From Helicobacter baculiformis (GTDB lineage Bacteria; Campylobacterota; Campylobacteria; Campylobacterales; Helicobacteraceae), in contig NZ_FZMF01000067.1 in NCBI RefSeq assembly GCF_900197685.1, positions 1-40,162 on the forward strand: a stretch of DNA of 40,162 nt, written 5' to 3'. The notes under the pieces were generated by a model that searched no databases, was not told the origin of the DNA, and was given only the letters and a program-made list of their open reading frames with translations. The stretch's first letter is position 1; every line of letters begins with the position of its first letter. The translations under genes were made by a program, and so were the position numbers. This document shows positions 10,360 to 19,459 of this stretch, in pieces.

Positions 10360-10901
10360 TGCAAGAGTTATGGGCTCAATTATGCGCATGCATAGGTGAA
10401 GACCCCCAAAGAGAGGGGCTAAAAGACACCCCCAAACGCCTCAAAGAGCTTTGGAATCACCTCATGCAGGGCTATCACTTAAACCCTGAACACATTTTAC
10501 AAAGTGCTTTTAGTATTGAAGCGTGCGATGGGATTGTTATGCTTAAGGATATTGAGTTTTATAGCATGTGCGAACACCACTTACTGCCCTTTTTTGGGCA
10601 TGTGAGTGTGGGCTATATCCCTAGAGATAAGGTTGTGGGCTTGGATGCGATCGCCAAATTAGTAGAGGCTTTCTCAAGGCGTTTACAGATTCAAGAACGC
10701 TTGAGTGAGGAGATTGCTAGCACCTTTGAGCGGATTTTACAGCCTAAGGGCGTGGGGGTGTTTTGTGTCGCCAAACACCTATGCATGGCGATGCGCGGGG
10801 TGCAAAAACAAGAGGCGTTAGTGAAAACCAGCGCGCTTAAGGGGCTTTTTAAAAGCGATGCGCGCACCCGTGCGGAGTTTATGCAATTATTACAATCCTA
10901 A
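10359..10901 (+). CDS. folE: GTP cyclohydrolase I
   Basis: This 180-residue enzyme converts GTP to dihydroneopterin triphosphate, the first step of folate synthesis. Zinc ligands are visible as C71 and H74 in CEHHLLPFFGHVSVGYIP and C142 in HLCMAMRGV. The family forms decamers in the cytoplasm and is normally about 180-220 residues, so this is complete. It is third in the truD-htpX-folE operon. Its stop overlaps the end of the convergent ftsW by four bases, leaving no room for a separate terminator. Confidence 0.95.
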   Translation: MQELWAQLCACIGEDPQREGLKDTPKRLKELWNHLMQGYHLNPEHILQSAFSIEACDGIVMLKDIEFYSMCEHHLLPFFGHVSVGYIPRDKVVGLDAIAKLVEAFSRRLQIQERLSEEIASTFERILQPKGVGVFCVAKHLCMAMRGVQKQEALVKTSALKGLFKSDARTRAEFMQLLQS

Positions 10902-12058
10902 CTTCTTGCCTGTTTGGACAAACAGAGTACCAAACCCAAGGCTAAAGAATTGGCGATAATGGAGCTTCCCCCATAGCTCAAAAAGGGCACGGCGATCCCC
11001 TTGATAGGGATGATCCCGCTCACCCCAAAGGCGTTAATGATGAAAGAAAAGCCCATCAGCAACGCCACACCCAAGCAAAAAAGCATGTGCTTGGGATTGT
11101 CTAGGCGGTTGGTGATCTTAAACATCCCATGCAGGAGGGCTAACATCAACCCCACACAAATAAAGATCGCCACAAAGCCCAATTCTTCAGCCAGCCCGGC
11201 TAAGATCATATCCGTGTGCACCTCGCTTAAAAAACCCAGTTTCACCACCCCCTCGCCCAAGCCCTGCCCGAGTATCCCCCCATGCTTGATGGCGTTGGTG
11301 GCATGATAAATTTGGTAGGGTTCGGGCAGATTGTCAATGCGCAAGCTATTGGCAAGTTTGGAGGGCAATAAAGAGAGGATCGAGCTTTGCAGATTAGACC
11401 ACCAAAGTTTCATGCGCAAAATGCGGTGCGCGCTGGTGAAAATCGCCACCAGCCCGATACACAGCGCAAGGGTGAAAAAGATTTTAAAGAGTTTAAAGCT
11501 CCCCCCAGAGAAAATGAGCAAAAAGCCCAAGACAATCGCTAGTAAGATCACCTGCCCCAAATCGTTTTGCAACACCCCGATAAAAAAGGCGGCGCATAGA
11601 AACAAGACGAAATAGGGGATGAGGATCATCAGCTCCTCTTTCACGCTGGCTTTTTCTTGATTAAAGAAGGTGCGCGACAAACTCCATGACAAGAAAAACA
11701 CAAAGCCCACTTTAAAAAACTCTGTAGGGGCAAGCGAAAAGAAGGGGAGGCGAATCCATCGCTTTGCCCCCCCCGCGCTAGAGGACATGCTCTCAGGCAA
11801 AAAATTCATCAACACGATGAGTAAAAACGAGCCAAAGAAGAGCACAAAGCCCAGTTTGACAAACCATTTATCCGGATCCAACCACGAAACCCCCCACATC
11901 AGCACAATCCCCACCCCCACAGCCACCGCTTGGCGCACAAAAAAATGGAATTCTTGGTAGCGGTATAGTAAGGTGGTGTAGGTGGAGAGAGAGTAGCTCA
12001 TCACTACGCTTAAGCCCATGAGCAGGCTTGCATAGAGAAATAAACGCCGGTAAGCCAT
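10898..12058 (-). CDS. ftsW: Septal peptidoglycan polymerase FtsW
   Basis: This is a 386-residue SEDS-family integral membrane protein, about ten membrane segments, which polymerises septal peptidoglycan with FtsI. Typical motifs include SSSAGGAKRWI, the KLWWSN region and the C-terminal PFLSYGGSSI. I place the start at ATG 12058: AAAGG lies about 6 nt upstream and the protein then begins MAYRRLFLYASLLMG, as in H. pylori FtsW (HP1560). An upstream TTG at 12106 would sit inside the promoter. It is divergent from flgB. A C8 run on the plus strand (11767-11774) lies in the coding sequence, at the AGGA codons. Confidence 0.92.
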   Translation of the reverse strand: MAYRRLFLYASLLMGLSVVMSYSLSTYTTLLYRYQEFHFFVRQAVAVGVGIVLMWGVSWLDPDKWFVKLGFVLFFGSFLLIVLMNFLPESMSSSAGGAKRWIRLPFFSLAPTEFFKVGFVFFLSWSLSRTFFNQEKASVKEELMILIPYFVLFLCAAFFIGVLQNDLGQVILLAIVLGFLLIFSGGSFKLFKIFFTLALCIGLVAIFTSAHRILRMKLWWSNLQSSILSLLPSKLANSLRIDNLPEPYQIYHATNAIKHGGILGQGLGEGVVKLGFLSEVHTDMILAGLAEELGFVAIFICVGLMLALLHGMFKITNRLDNPKHMLFCLGVALLMGFSFIINAFGVSGIIPIKGIAVPFLSYGGSSIIANSLALGLVLCLSKQARS

Positions 12059-12097
12059 CCACGACCTTTGGAAAATATGTTTGGAAACTATGCTATA

Positions 12098-12103
12098 ATT
12101 ATA
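12098..12103 (-). promoter_or_regulatory. -10 box of ftsW
   Basis: TATAAT on the minus strand in TTGTATAATTATAG, 40 bp upstream of the chosen ftsW start; transcription would begin near 12091 with a leader of about 33 nt. The site is nearly palindromic, so TATAAT can also be read on the plus strand at 12094-12099 towards flgB. Confidence 0.5.
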
Positions 12104-12134
12104 CAAAATTTTACCGGTTTGGCTTTTGGGGTTG

Positions 12135-12150
12135 TGGAATACTCCTTGCT
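12135..12150 (+). promoter_or_regulatory. Sigma-54 promoter of flgB
   Basis: TGGAATACTCCTTGCT matches the sigma-54 pattern TGGCAC-N5-TTGCT: the invariant GG (12136-12137) and GC (12148-12149) are exactly 10 bases apart. Transcription would start near 12161, about 17 nt before flgB. In H. pylori the RpoN regulon holds hook and basal-body genes, so the context fits. The flanking bases CAC are replaced by AAT. Confidence 0.7.
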
Positions 12151-12177
12151 TTTATATACTTATAAGAAAGGGTCGTT

Positions 12178-12600
12178 ATGGATTTGTCTAAAGCCTATCC
12201 GTTGGTGTACAAGGCGATGGATTACCGCGCCTTGCGGCAGGATTTGATCGCGAGCAATATCGCCAATGTGGACACGCCTTTTTACCGCCCTAAGGATTTG
12301 GATTTTGAAACCATGCTAGCCCACAAAAAGGCAGAGGTCTTTGATCATCAAAAAGACCAGCACCTAGAGCTTGCGGTTACCAATAAAAGGCATTTAGAGC
12401 CTAAGGATTATGAGGACAACAAGGCGACCATCTTTTTTAGAGATGGGCACTTGGCTAAGAATGATGGCAATAGCGTGGACATTGATATTGAAACCTCAGA
12501 GATGGGGAAAAACTCTACCATGTATTTGGCTTTGACCACCGCGCTTAAAAAGCACAGAAGCATCGTTAATTACGCCATTGACGCGGCGAAGAATATTTAG
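12178..12600 (+). CDS. flgB: Flagellar proximal rod protein FlgB
   Basis: This 140-residue protein forms part of the flagellar rod that crosses the periplasm. It has the family's N-terminal DLIASNIANVDTPFYRPKDL segment and an amphipathic C-terminal helix (residues about 110-138), both typical of axial proteins. It is exported by the flagellar apparatus, so there is no signal peptide. The ribosome site GAAAGG lies before ATG 12178. It leads flgB-flgC-fliE-ftsI, the H. pylori order (HP1559 to HP1556), and has its own sigma-54 promoter. Confidence 0.94.
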   Translation: MDLSKAYPLVYKAMDYRALRQDLIASNIANVDTPFYRPKDLDFETMLAHKKAEVFDHQKDQHLELAVTNKRHLEPKDYEDNKATIFFRDGHLAKNDGNSVDIDIETSEMGKNSTMYLALTTALKKHRSIVNYAIDAAKNI

Positions 12601-12615
12601 AGGAAAGGACAGCCC

Positions 12616-13107
12616 ATGTTTTTATCTAGTTTTGACATCAGCGGTTATGGATTATCCGCTCAAAGAGTGCGCGCCAATCTCATTTCTTCTAATATCGCCA
12701 ACGCCAACACCACCCGCACCGATGAGGGCGGACCTTACCGCCGTCAAGAGGCGATCTTCAAGTCCTTTGACTTCAACAAGGTGTTGAACGAAAAGCTTGC
12801 GGAGAATAATAATTTGATGGAGTATGAAGACCCCTTAGATGAGAGCGATGACATTGAAAAGCCCAATCCGCCCATCATGGGGGTTTACATTGAAAAGATC
12901 GTCCGGGACGACAAGGCTCCCCTCCTCAAGTACGACCCCACCCACCCGGACGCGGACGCAAATGGCTATGTGTCCTACCCTAATGTAAACCCGGTGGTAG
13001 AAATGGCGGATTTGATTGAAGCCACGCGCGCCTACCAAGCCAATGTGGCGGCGTTTCAGAGCACGAAAAATATGGCGACCAACGCCATTGGCATGCTACA
13101 AGCTTAA
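12616..13107 (+). CDS. flgC: Flagellar proximal rod protein FlgC
   Basis: This 163-residue rod protein carries the axial-protein N-terminal signature SAQRVRANLISSNIANANTT and a C-terminal helix with NPVVEMADLIEATRAYQANV, both diagnostic of FlgC. It packs with FlgB, FlgF and FlgG in the rod. The gene starts 15 bp after flgB with GAAAGG upstream, so it is in the same transcript. Confidence 0.95.
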   Translation: MFLSSFDISGYGLSAQRVRANLISSNIANANTTRTDEGGPYRRQEAIFKSFDFNKVLNEKLAENNNLMEYEDPLDESDDIEKPNPPIMGVYIEKIVRDDKAPLLKYDPTHPDADANGYVSYPNVNPVVEMADLIEATRAYQANVAAFQSTKNMATNAIGMLQA

Positions 13108-13189
13108 TTTACAAGAAAGGAGATTCTCTTTTAGACTTAAAGATTAGCTGAAAGGGACGATATAGGTGAACACGATGCAAGGAGTCAAC

Positions 13190-13492
13190 ATGAAAACTTT
13201 ATACACTGATATAGGGTTGAATAAAGCTAGCACTCCTTTAGATTCAAAGGCGCATGAGAATCTAATGGAGAAGGGGGAGTTCTCTGCGATGCTCAAGCAC
13301 TCTATTGATGAACTCAACAACACCCAAAAAGAATCCGACAAGGCGCTTGCGGACATGGCGACCGGGCAGGTGAAAGACCTGCACCAAGCCGCCATTGCCA
13401 TTGGCAAAGCCGAAACCAGCATGAAACTCATGCTAGAGGTGCGCAACAAGGCGATCAGCGCTTATAAAGAACTCTTGAGGACTCAGATTTAA
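13190..13492 (+). CDS. fliE: Flagellar hook-basal body protein FliE
   Basis: FliE links the MS ring to the rod. The protein is about 100 residues, with the conserved helical C terminus MATGQVKDLHQAAIAIGKAE and VRNKAISAYKELLRTQI. I chose ATG 13190 because GGAG lies 5 nt upstream; GTG 13166 with AAAGGGA before it would give 108 residues and is a fair alternative. It lies third in the flagellar gene run, 82 bp after flgC. Confidence 0.9.
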   Translation: MKTLYTDIGLNKASTPLDSKAHENLMEKGEFSAMLKHSIDELNNTQKESDKALADMATGQVKDLHQAAIAIGKAETSMKLMLEVRNKAISAYKELLRTQI

Positions 13493-13529
13493 CTAGCCTA
13501 TGTGGCTTGTGCTTGAAGGGTTTTTTTAA

Positions 13530-15347
13530 GTGAGCACTGAGCCCAACTCCCCCTACTCCGACCCTAGAAACCCCGATTTAGACCCTAGACGCACCGAAAG
13601 ACTCTTACTCATCTTCATGGTGGTAGGGGGCTGTTTGTTGCTCTTTGTGGTGGTGATGTTTTTCAAGGCGTTGTTGCCTAGAAAAATGCCCGCTTTCGTG
13701 GCTACCAAGACCAATATCGCCATGCGGGGCAGCATTTATAGCCAAGATGGTTTTTCTCTAGCCAGTAGCCAAAAGCTCTTTAAGGTGAGTTTTAACCCCC
13801 TCTCCATTGACCCAGACAAGCGGGATTTTTTCATTGACCTGCTCTCTATCTACACCAATATCCCCCGTTCTCTCATCGCCCAAAAATGCACCCAAACCAC
13901 CTATGTAACCCTCTCTTATAGCATTAACGCCAACACGGCGGCTAGCTTGCGCCAACTCAATGCCAAGCTTTTAGCCTATAATGTTTTCGTGGAGTATGAG
14001 GATGCCAATAAGAAAATCATGCCCAAGGTGGGCTTGAGTATTGAAGTGAGCGGGATGGCGCGCAATTACCCTTATAAGGACAATTTTGAACCCCTAGTGG
14101 GCTATGTCAAAAAGATCGACACCTCTAAAATCACGATGGTACAAGGGGTCAAGGGCTTAGAAAAGTTTGACAACAAAATGCTCAGTGCCAAACATGACGG
14201 GCAGGACACGGGCAAGCGCGACATTGGCTTTAACTTGATTGAAGACAAGAGTTTTGAGAGCATCGCTAGAGTGGATGGTTTTGACATCACTTTGAGCATC
14301 CCCTTAAAAATCCAGCGCGATCTAGAGCGCATTTTAGATCGGGCAAAAACCCATTACAAATCCCAACAGATCATCGCGGGCGTGTTTTCTCCTAGCAATG
14401 GCGAAATTCTCACCTTAGCGACCACCAATAGATTTAACCCCAATAATATTCAAAAGAGCGATTACGGGGCGTTAAATGTGGACGCGATCGAGCTCTCCTT
14501 TGAGCCGGGCAGCACCATTAAACCCATTGTCTACAGCTTATTGATAGATAAAAAGCGGATCAATCCCGCCCAGCCCATTGATCTAAGCCATGGTATCTAC
14601 AAATTGGGCAAATACACGATCAAAGACGATCTTATCCCCCCCAAAAACGCCACCATTGAAGATGTCTTAGTGCGTTCTAGCAATGTGGGCATGATCAAAC
14701 TCTCCAAACGACTCAACGCCCAAGAGATGTATGAAGGGCTTAAGAGTTTTGGGGTGAGCGAACCTACCGGGATTGACTTGCCCTATGAGAAAAACGGGTT
14801 ATTGCCCAGTGTACGCCTGCTCAGTGGTGAAGTGTATAAGGGCAGTGTCTCTTATGGCTATGGTTTGCGCACCACCTTTATGCAACTTCTGCGCGCTTAT
14901 GGGGTTTTTGCCAACGATGGCTTTTTAGTAACCCCCCATTTAGCCCAACGCTTCAACGCCGCTAATGGCGATGTGTACACTCCCAATTTCCCGGCTAAAA
15001 AGCAAGTCATCGGCAAAGAGAGCGCGCGCAAAATGCAAGAACTCCTCATCAAGGTCGTAACGCATGGCACGGGCAAGAGCGCGCAGGTGAGCGGGCTTGT
15101 CATCGGGGGCAAGACGGGCACAGCGCGCATTGCCAACAAGGGCAGATACACCGATGTGTACAATAGTTCGTTTTTTGGCTTTGCTAAGGACAAACAAAAC
15201 ACTTATGGGATCGGGGTGGTGGTCTTTGGCTCTTTGGGCAGTGAAGAGTATTATGGTAGCCAGACTGCTGCGCCCATTTTTAAACAGATTGTGCAAATGC
15301 TCATCAAAAACCAGTATCTCACTCCCACCGCTCCGCACAAAGATTAA
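13530..15347 (+). CDS. ftsI: Peptidoglycan transpeptidase FtsI (PBP3)
   Basis: This 605-residue penicillin-binding protein cross-links septal peptidoglycan together with FtsW. There is a short cytoplasmic tail, one membrane anchor (about 27-48), a periplasmic dimerisation domain, and the transpeptidase domain with STIK (nucleophile S328, K331), SSN (383-385) and KTG (528-530). It starts with GTG; a T7 run lies just upstream (13521-13527) and could affect spacing of the ribosome site. In H. pylori the same gene (HP1556) follows fliE. It is unusual that a cell-division gene sits at the end of a flagellar gene run. Confidence 0.94.
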   Translation: MSTEPNSPYSDPRNPDLDPRRTERLLLIFMVVGGCLLLFVVVMFFKALLPRKMPAFVATKTNIAMRGSIYSQDGFSLASSQKLFKVSFNPLSIDPDKRDFFIDLLSIYTNIPRSLIAQKCTQTTYVTLSYSINANTAASLRQLNAKLLAYNVFVEYEDANKKIMPKVGLSIEVSGMARNYPYKDNFEPLVGYVKKIDTSKITMVQGVKGLEKFDNKMLSAKHDGQDTGKRDIGFNLIEDKSFESIARVDGFDITLSIPLKIQRDLERILDRAKTHYKSQQIIAGVFSPSNGEILTLATTNRFNPNNIQKSDYGALNVDAIELSFEPGSTIKPIVYSLLIDKKRINPAQPIDLSHGIYKLGKYTIKDDLIPPKNATIEDVLVRSSNVGMIKLSKRLNAQEMYEGLKSFGVSEPTGIDLPYEKNGLLPSVRLLSGEVYKGSVSYGYGLRTTFMQLLRAYGVFANDGFLVTPHLAQRFNAANGDVYTPNFPAKKQVIGKESARKMQELLIKVVTHGTGKSAQVSGLVIGGKTGTARIANKGRYTDVYNSSFFGFAKDKQNTYGIGVVVFGSLGSEEYYGSQTAAPIFKQIVQMLIKNQYLTPTAPHKD

Positions 15348-15398
15348 GCCAATCCTAACGCGCGCATGCTAGACTAAAAACATATCCAAAGGAGAATT

Positions 15399-16493
15399 AT
15401 GATCACCCAAGAAGAAGTGCTACAGGCACTTAAACATGTTATTTATCCCAATTTTGAACGCGATATTGTGAGTTTTGGTTTTGTCAAGAATGTAACCTTG
15501 CATGAGAATCGCCTAGGACTGCTTTTAGAAATCCCCTCTAGCTCTTCTGAGGTCAAAGCCACCTTGGAGCAAGCGGTGCGTGCCAAAATGCAAGAAATAG
15601 GCATTAGTGCCCTGCAGCTAGACATCAAAACCCCCCCCAAAAGAGAACCCCAACAAGCCACCAGCAATAAAAACCTAGCCCCCAATATCAAACATGTGGT
15701 GATGGTCAGCTCAGGCAAGGGCGGGGTGGGCAAGAGTACCACAAGCGTTAATCTAGCCATCGCCCTAGCCCAACGCCAACAAAAAGTTGGGCTTTTAGAT
15801 GCCGATGTTTATGGTCCTAATATCCCTAGAATGTTAGGCTTGGTGGGCGTGGATCCGATGAGCGATCCTAGTGGTAAAAAACTCATCCCCCTAGAGGCTT
15901 TTAATGTGAAAACCATGAGCATGGGTTTGCTCTATGAAGAGGGGCAGAGTCTCATTTGGCGCGGACCCATGCTGATGCGCGCCATTGAGCAAATGCTTAC
16001 CGACATTTTATGGGGACAGCTAGACATTCTCATCGTGGACATGCCCCCGGGCACCGGGGATGCCCAGCTCACTTTAGCCCAAGGTGTGCCCATTAGTGCG
16101 GGCATTAGTGTAACCACGCCCCAACTGGTGAGCTTAGATGACGCGGCGCGCTCTTTGGACATGTTTGCTAAATTGCATGTCCCCATTGCGGGCGTGATTG
16201 AGAATATGAGCGGGTTTGTTTGCCCCCATTGCGCGCACACTAGCGATATTTTTGGCAAAGACAACTTGAGCACGCTCTTAGAGGCGTATCAAACCCACCT
16301 GCTTGCGCGTATCCCGCTAGAAATGCAAGTTAGAGAGGGGGGGGATAAGGGCACACCCATTAGTGTGCTCAATCCTAAATCCCCGGTCAGCCTTGCCTAC
16401 CAACAAGCCAGCGACAAGCTTTTAGAGTTTTTAGCCAAAGTGGCGCGCGAAGAGCTAGCCACCAATAAAGAGATTCAGCCCACGATCCGCTAA
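15399..16493 (+). CDS. mrp: Iron-sulfur carrier ATPase Mrp/ApbC
   Basis: This 364-residue cytoplasmic P-loop protein carries Fe-S clusters to target proteins. It has an N-terminal MIP18/DUF59-like domain (about 1-75) and a deviant Walker [12 protein letters not shown] (104-114) typical of the MinD/Mrp group. The cluster-binding CPHC is at 275-278. AAGGAG lies before the ATG. Two 8-base homopolymers lie in the coding sequence: C8 at 15631-15638, in the linker between the domains, and G8 at 16337-16344. Slippage in either would truncate the protein. The next gene starts five bases after the stop. Confidence 0.93.
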   Translation: MITQEEVLQALKHVIYPNFERDIVSFGFVKNVTLHENRLGLLLEIPSSSSEVKATLEQAVRAKMQEIGISALQLDIKTPPKREPQQATSNKNLAPNIKHVVMVSSGKGGVGKSTTSVNLAIALAQRQQKVGLLDADVYGPNIPRMLGLVGVDPMSDPSGKKLIPLEAFNVKTMSMGLLYEEGQSLIWRGPMLMRAIEQMLTDILWGQLDILIVDMPPGTGDAQLTLAQGVPISAGISVTTPQLVSLDDAARSLDMFAKLHVPIAGVIENMSGFVCPHCAHTSDIFGKDNLSTLLEAYQTHLLARIPLEMQVREGGDKGTPISVLNPKSPVSLAYQQASDKLLEFLAKVAREELATNKEIQPTIR

Positions 16494-16497
16494 TTCT

Positions 16498-18465
16498 GTG
16501 CTTAACGCTCTCAAACGCGCCGTCCACCTCTACGATCCGGGTTACTTTAGCCTGATCTACGCACTTAAAGCGACCCTTACAACTTTTGTATGTGCGACTT
16601 TGGGCGCACTTTTTTTTAGCCCCTCTATCATGATTTGGGCAGGATTTCAAAGTATTTTTATCTACTTTTTGAGTGTACTCATTAGCGACAAGGATCATGA
16701 AATCTACTATTTATTGGGGTTTGTAGGATTAAGTTGTGTGATTATCGTGTTGGTTTACCCTGTAGCGCATTTTGGGGTGTGGCTATGCGTACCTTTATGC
16801 CTTATCACTTTCTCCGTAGGACTATCTATGGCTTATAGCATGGATTTACACAAGGTCTGTAACACCGCTCTTTCTAATGGGTTGATAACCTGTTTATATG
16901 TAGATGCCCACGCACCCATTGATTTTAAACAGAGCTTGGGGATGGTAAGTTTACTAGGGGCAGTGAGTATTGTGTTGCAGTATTTTATCTTTGTTTCCAA
17001 GTACAGCGCCTTCACTAAAAAGCGTTTTGGCATTCTGCTCTCCAATATGGAGCTGATGTTGCAATACGCCAACCGCCCACGCGATTACGCCATGATTCAA
17101 ACCCAAGTGCTCCAACAAATCCAAAACACCAAGATCATCTTAAGCTCCAAGTCCAGCAAGATCAAAGACCCCCACACCGTTCAAAACCTGCAACGAAGTC
17201 TTTTTCAATTGCACGCTTTAGAAGAAATTTACCACTCTATCCATTCCATCTATGGTTACTTTAACACCCAAACCCTAGAGCTTGTCCGTCAAGAACTCTT
17301 GCTCAACCTCAAAATTTTAGCAGGCATGTTCACCGAACAAAACACCCCCTTGCGTACCGATGCCCTACAACATCTTGATCCCCATGTAGATAAGCTCGTG
17401 CGCCATTCTATTGAGATTATTTACAACAAAATGGAGGTATTTTTAATCGGTGGAGAGGGCATGCCCTTAAGTTCCCCTACCAGTACCCCTCCCTCTTTCA
17501 AAAATATCTTAGAAGCTTTGCATTTTAAGCACCCCGTTTTTCAATACGCCTTTAAATACGCTACCGCTATGGGAATTTCTGTATTTACTGCACGCTACTT
17601 TGGTTTTAACCATGGCATGTGGATTGCGATGGCAACTTTACTTGTTTCGCGCTCTTCTATTGGGAGCACTAAAGAAACCCAATTAGAATTCGTGAAAGGG
17701 TCAGCCATCGGGTTATTACCCGGCTTGTTGGTGGTGTGGCTTTTTGCGGACACTTGGTTTTTCTATGTCTGTCTTGTGCTTGGCGTATTTCTTTTCATTT
17801 ATCTAAAAGTTTATTCCTATACCACATGGGCAGCTGCACTCATGTTTGCCTTTTTGCTCTGTTTTTCACTCTTTGCACGAGACTTTGTAGATATTGTGGC
17901 TTCTAGAGTGATAGATATCGCGTTAGGGATCACTATCGTTTATAGTGTCTTTCTATTTTTATGGCCAAAATACGATAAAGATGCCTTTATCCAGCACACT
18001 AAAAGCGTATTAAGTACTCTTAAAAACCTTTTAAGTCTTACGCTTAAACCCCATAATCTACATGCCCTAGAAACTCAGACAACATTTTTAAGTCAACTTA
18101 ACGATTTTAGACTCTGCTTGAAGAACGCCCGCAGTGAAACTTCTGATACTAAAAGTATCCAATCTCTTTTTCGTGCACTCAAATGTTTAGATGTGCTGGA
18201 TACCTTAACTTACCGACTCTATGAATATTGCCATAACACTCCCCTTTCTGCAGAAACCCAACTTCTTGTGCACAACAACACACGCCTTATTCTCTCGCGC
18301 TACACTCAAATACTCAACTACCTACACAACAAACCTCACTATTTTAAGCCACAGCAAGCTGGGCGTTTGCTTAGCATTAGTCATGACCTAGATACCTTAT
18401 TTGACACACTATTTTTAACTCAAAATAAGTTATTTAAGGAAGTTACTTTTGTGTTTAAGTATTAA
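16498..18465 (+). CDS. FUSC-family membrane protein (YccS-like)
   Basis: This 655-residue protein has two hydrophobic blocks, each of about six membrane segments (about 20-165 and 350-500), separated and followed by long helical cytoplasmic parts. That layout, and the GMWIAMATLLVSR / GSTKETQLEFVKGSAIG stretch at the start of the second block, are typical of fusaric-acid-resistance / aromatic-acid efflux (FUSC, YccS) proteins. The transported compound is unknown. It begins with GTG, five bases after mrp, so it is probably in the same transcript. Codon use becomes more AT-rich towards the 3' end. Confidence 0.75.
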   Translation: MLNALKRAVHLYDPGYFSLIYALKATLTTFVCATLGALFFSPSIMIWAGFQSIFIYFLSVLISDKDHEIYYLLGFVGLSCVIIVLVYPVAHFGVWLCVPLCLITFSVGLSMAYSMDLHKVCNTALSNGLITCLYVDAHAPIDFKQSLGMVSLLGAVSIVLQYFIFVSKYSAFTKKRFGILLSNMELMLQYANRPRDYAMIQTQVLQQIQNTKIILSSKSSKIKDPHTVQNLQRSLFQLHALEEIYHSIHSIYGYFNTQTLELVRQELLLNLKILAGMFTEQNTPLRTDALQHLDPHVDKLVRHSIEIIYNKMEVFLIGGEGMPLSSPTSTPPSFKNILEALHFKHPVFQYAFKYATAMGISVFTARYFGFNHGMWIAMATLLVSRSSIGSTKETQLEFVKGSAIGLLPGLLVVWLFADTWFFYVCLVLGVFLFIYLKVYSYTTWAAALMFAFLLCFSLFARDFVDIVASRVIDIALGITIVYSVFLFLWPKYDKDAFIQHTKSVLSTLKNLLSLTLKPHNLHALETQTTFLSQLNDFRLCLKNARSETSDTKSIQSLFRALKCLDVLDTLTYRLYEYCHNTPLSAETQLLVHNNTRLILSRYTQILNYLHNKPHYFKPQQAGRLLSISHDLDTLFDTLFLTQNKLFKEVTFVFKY

Positions 18466-18538
18466 ACTGGCTTTAGATTTTCTCATATGATGGAAGTTTG
18501 CACATAGATGAGTGAAGCTAATATAAAGATTTTTAGGC

Positions 18539-18544
18539 TATAAT
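18539..18544 (+). promoter_or_regulatory. -10 box of the rpsL-rpsG-fusA operon
   Basis: TATAAT in GGCTATAATGG, 36 bp before the rpsL start codon; transcription would begin near 18551. AAAAAGG near 18569 is the ribosome site. In H. pylori rpsL follows rpoBC; here it follows the FUSC gene and has its own promoter. Confidence 0.6.
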
Positions 18545-18580
18545 GGCGGTTTTGGAAAGAAATTTAGAAAAAGGACGAGT

Positions 18581-18973
18581 GTGCCCACTATCAACCAGTT
18601 GATCAGGAAAGAAAGGAAAAAAATTCTTAAAAAAACAAAATCACCCGCTTTGGTGGAGTGTCCTCAAAGAAGGGGAGTTTGTACTAGAGTTTACACTACC
18701 ACCCCTAAAAAACCCAATTCGGCGTTAAGGAAGGTAGCCAAAGTGCGCTTGACCAGTAAGTTTGAAGTGATTAGCTATATTCCCGGAGAGGGGCATAACT
18801 TGCAAGAGCACTCCATCGTATTGGTGCGTGGAGGTCGTGTAAAGGACTTGCCAGGAGTAAAGTACCACATTGTGCGCGGAGCGCTAGACACTGCTGGAGT
18901 AAATAAACGCTCCGTTTCTCGCAGTAAATATGGGGCTAAAAAGGCTAAAGCTGGGGCTGAGAAGAAAAAATAA
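18581..18973 (+). CDS. rpsL: 30S ribosomal protein S12
   Basis: S12 lies at the decoding centre of the small subunit. The 130-residue protein starts with GTG and shows [20 protein letters not shown] and [18 protein letters not shown], with lysine at both classical streptomycin-resistance positions, so the sequence is the sensitive type. The tail is rich in Lys/Ala. It is the first of three co-transcribed translation genes, 9 bp ahead of rpsG. Confidence 0.98.
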   Translation: MPTINQLIRKERKKILKKTKSPALVECPQRRGVCTRVYTTTPKKPNSALRKVAKVRLTSKFEVISYIPGEGHNLQEHSIVLVRGGRVKDLPGVKYHIVRGALDTAGVNKRSVSRSKYGAKKAKAGAEKKK

Positions 18974-18979
18974 AGGTAA

Positions 18980-19450
<471 letters not shown>

Positions 19451-19459
19451 GGGGACGCG

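Noticed and set aside
12059-12106. Upstream TTG start for ftsW
   Set aside because: It falls in the promoter -10 box, lacks a ribosome site and adds 16 residues absent from H. pylori FtsW.
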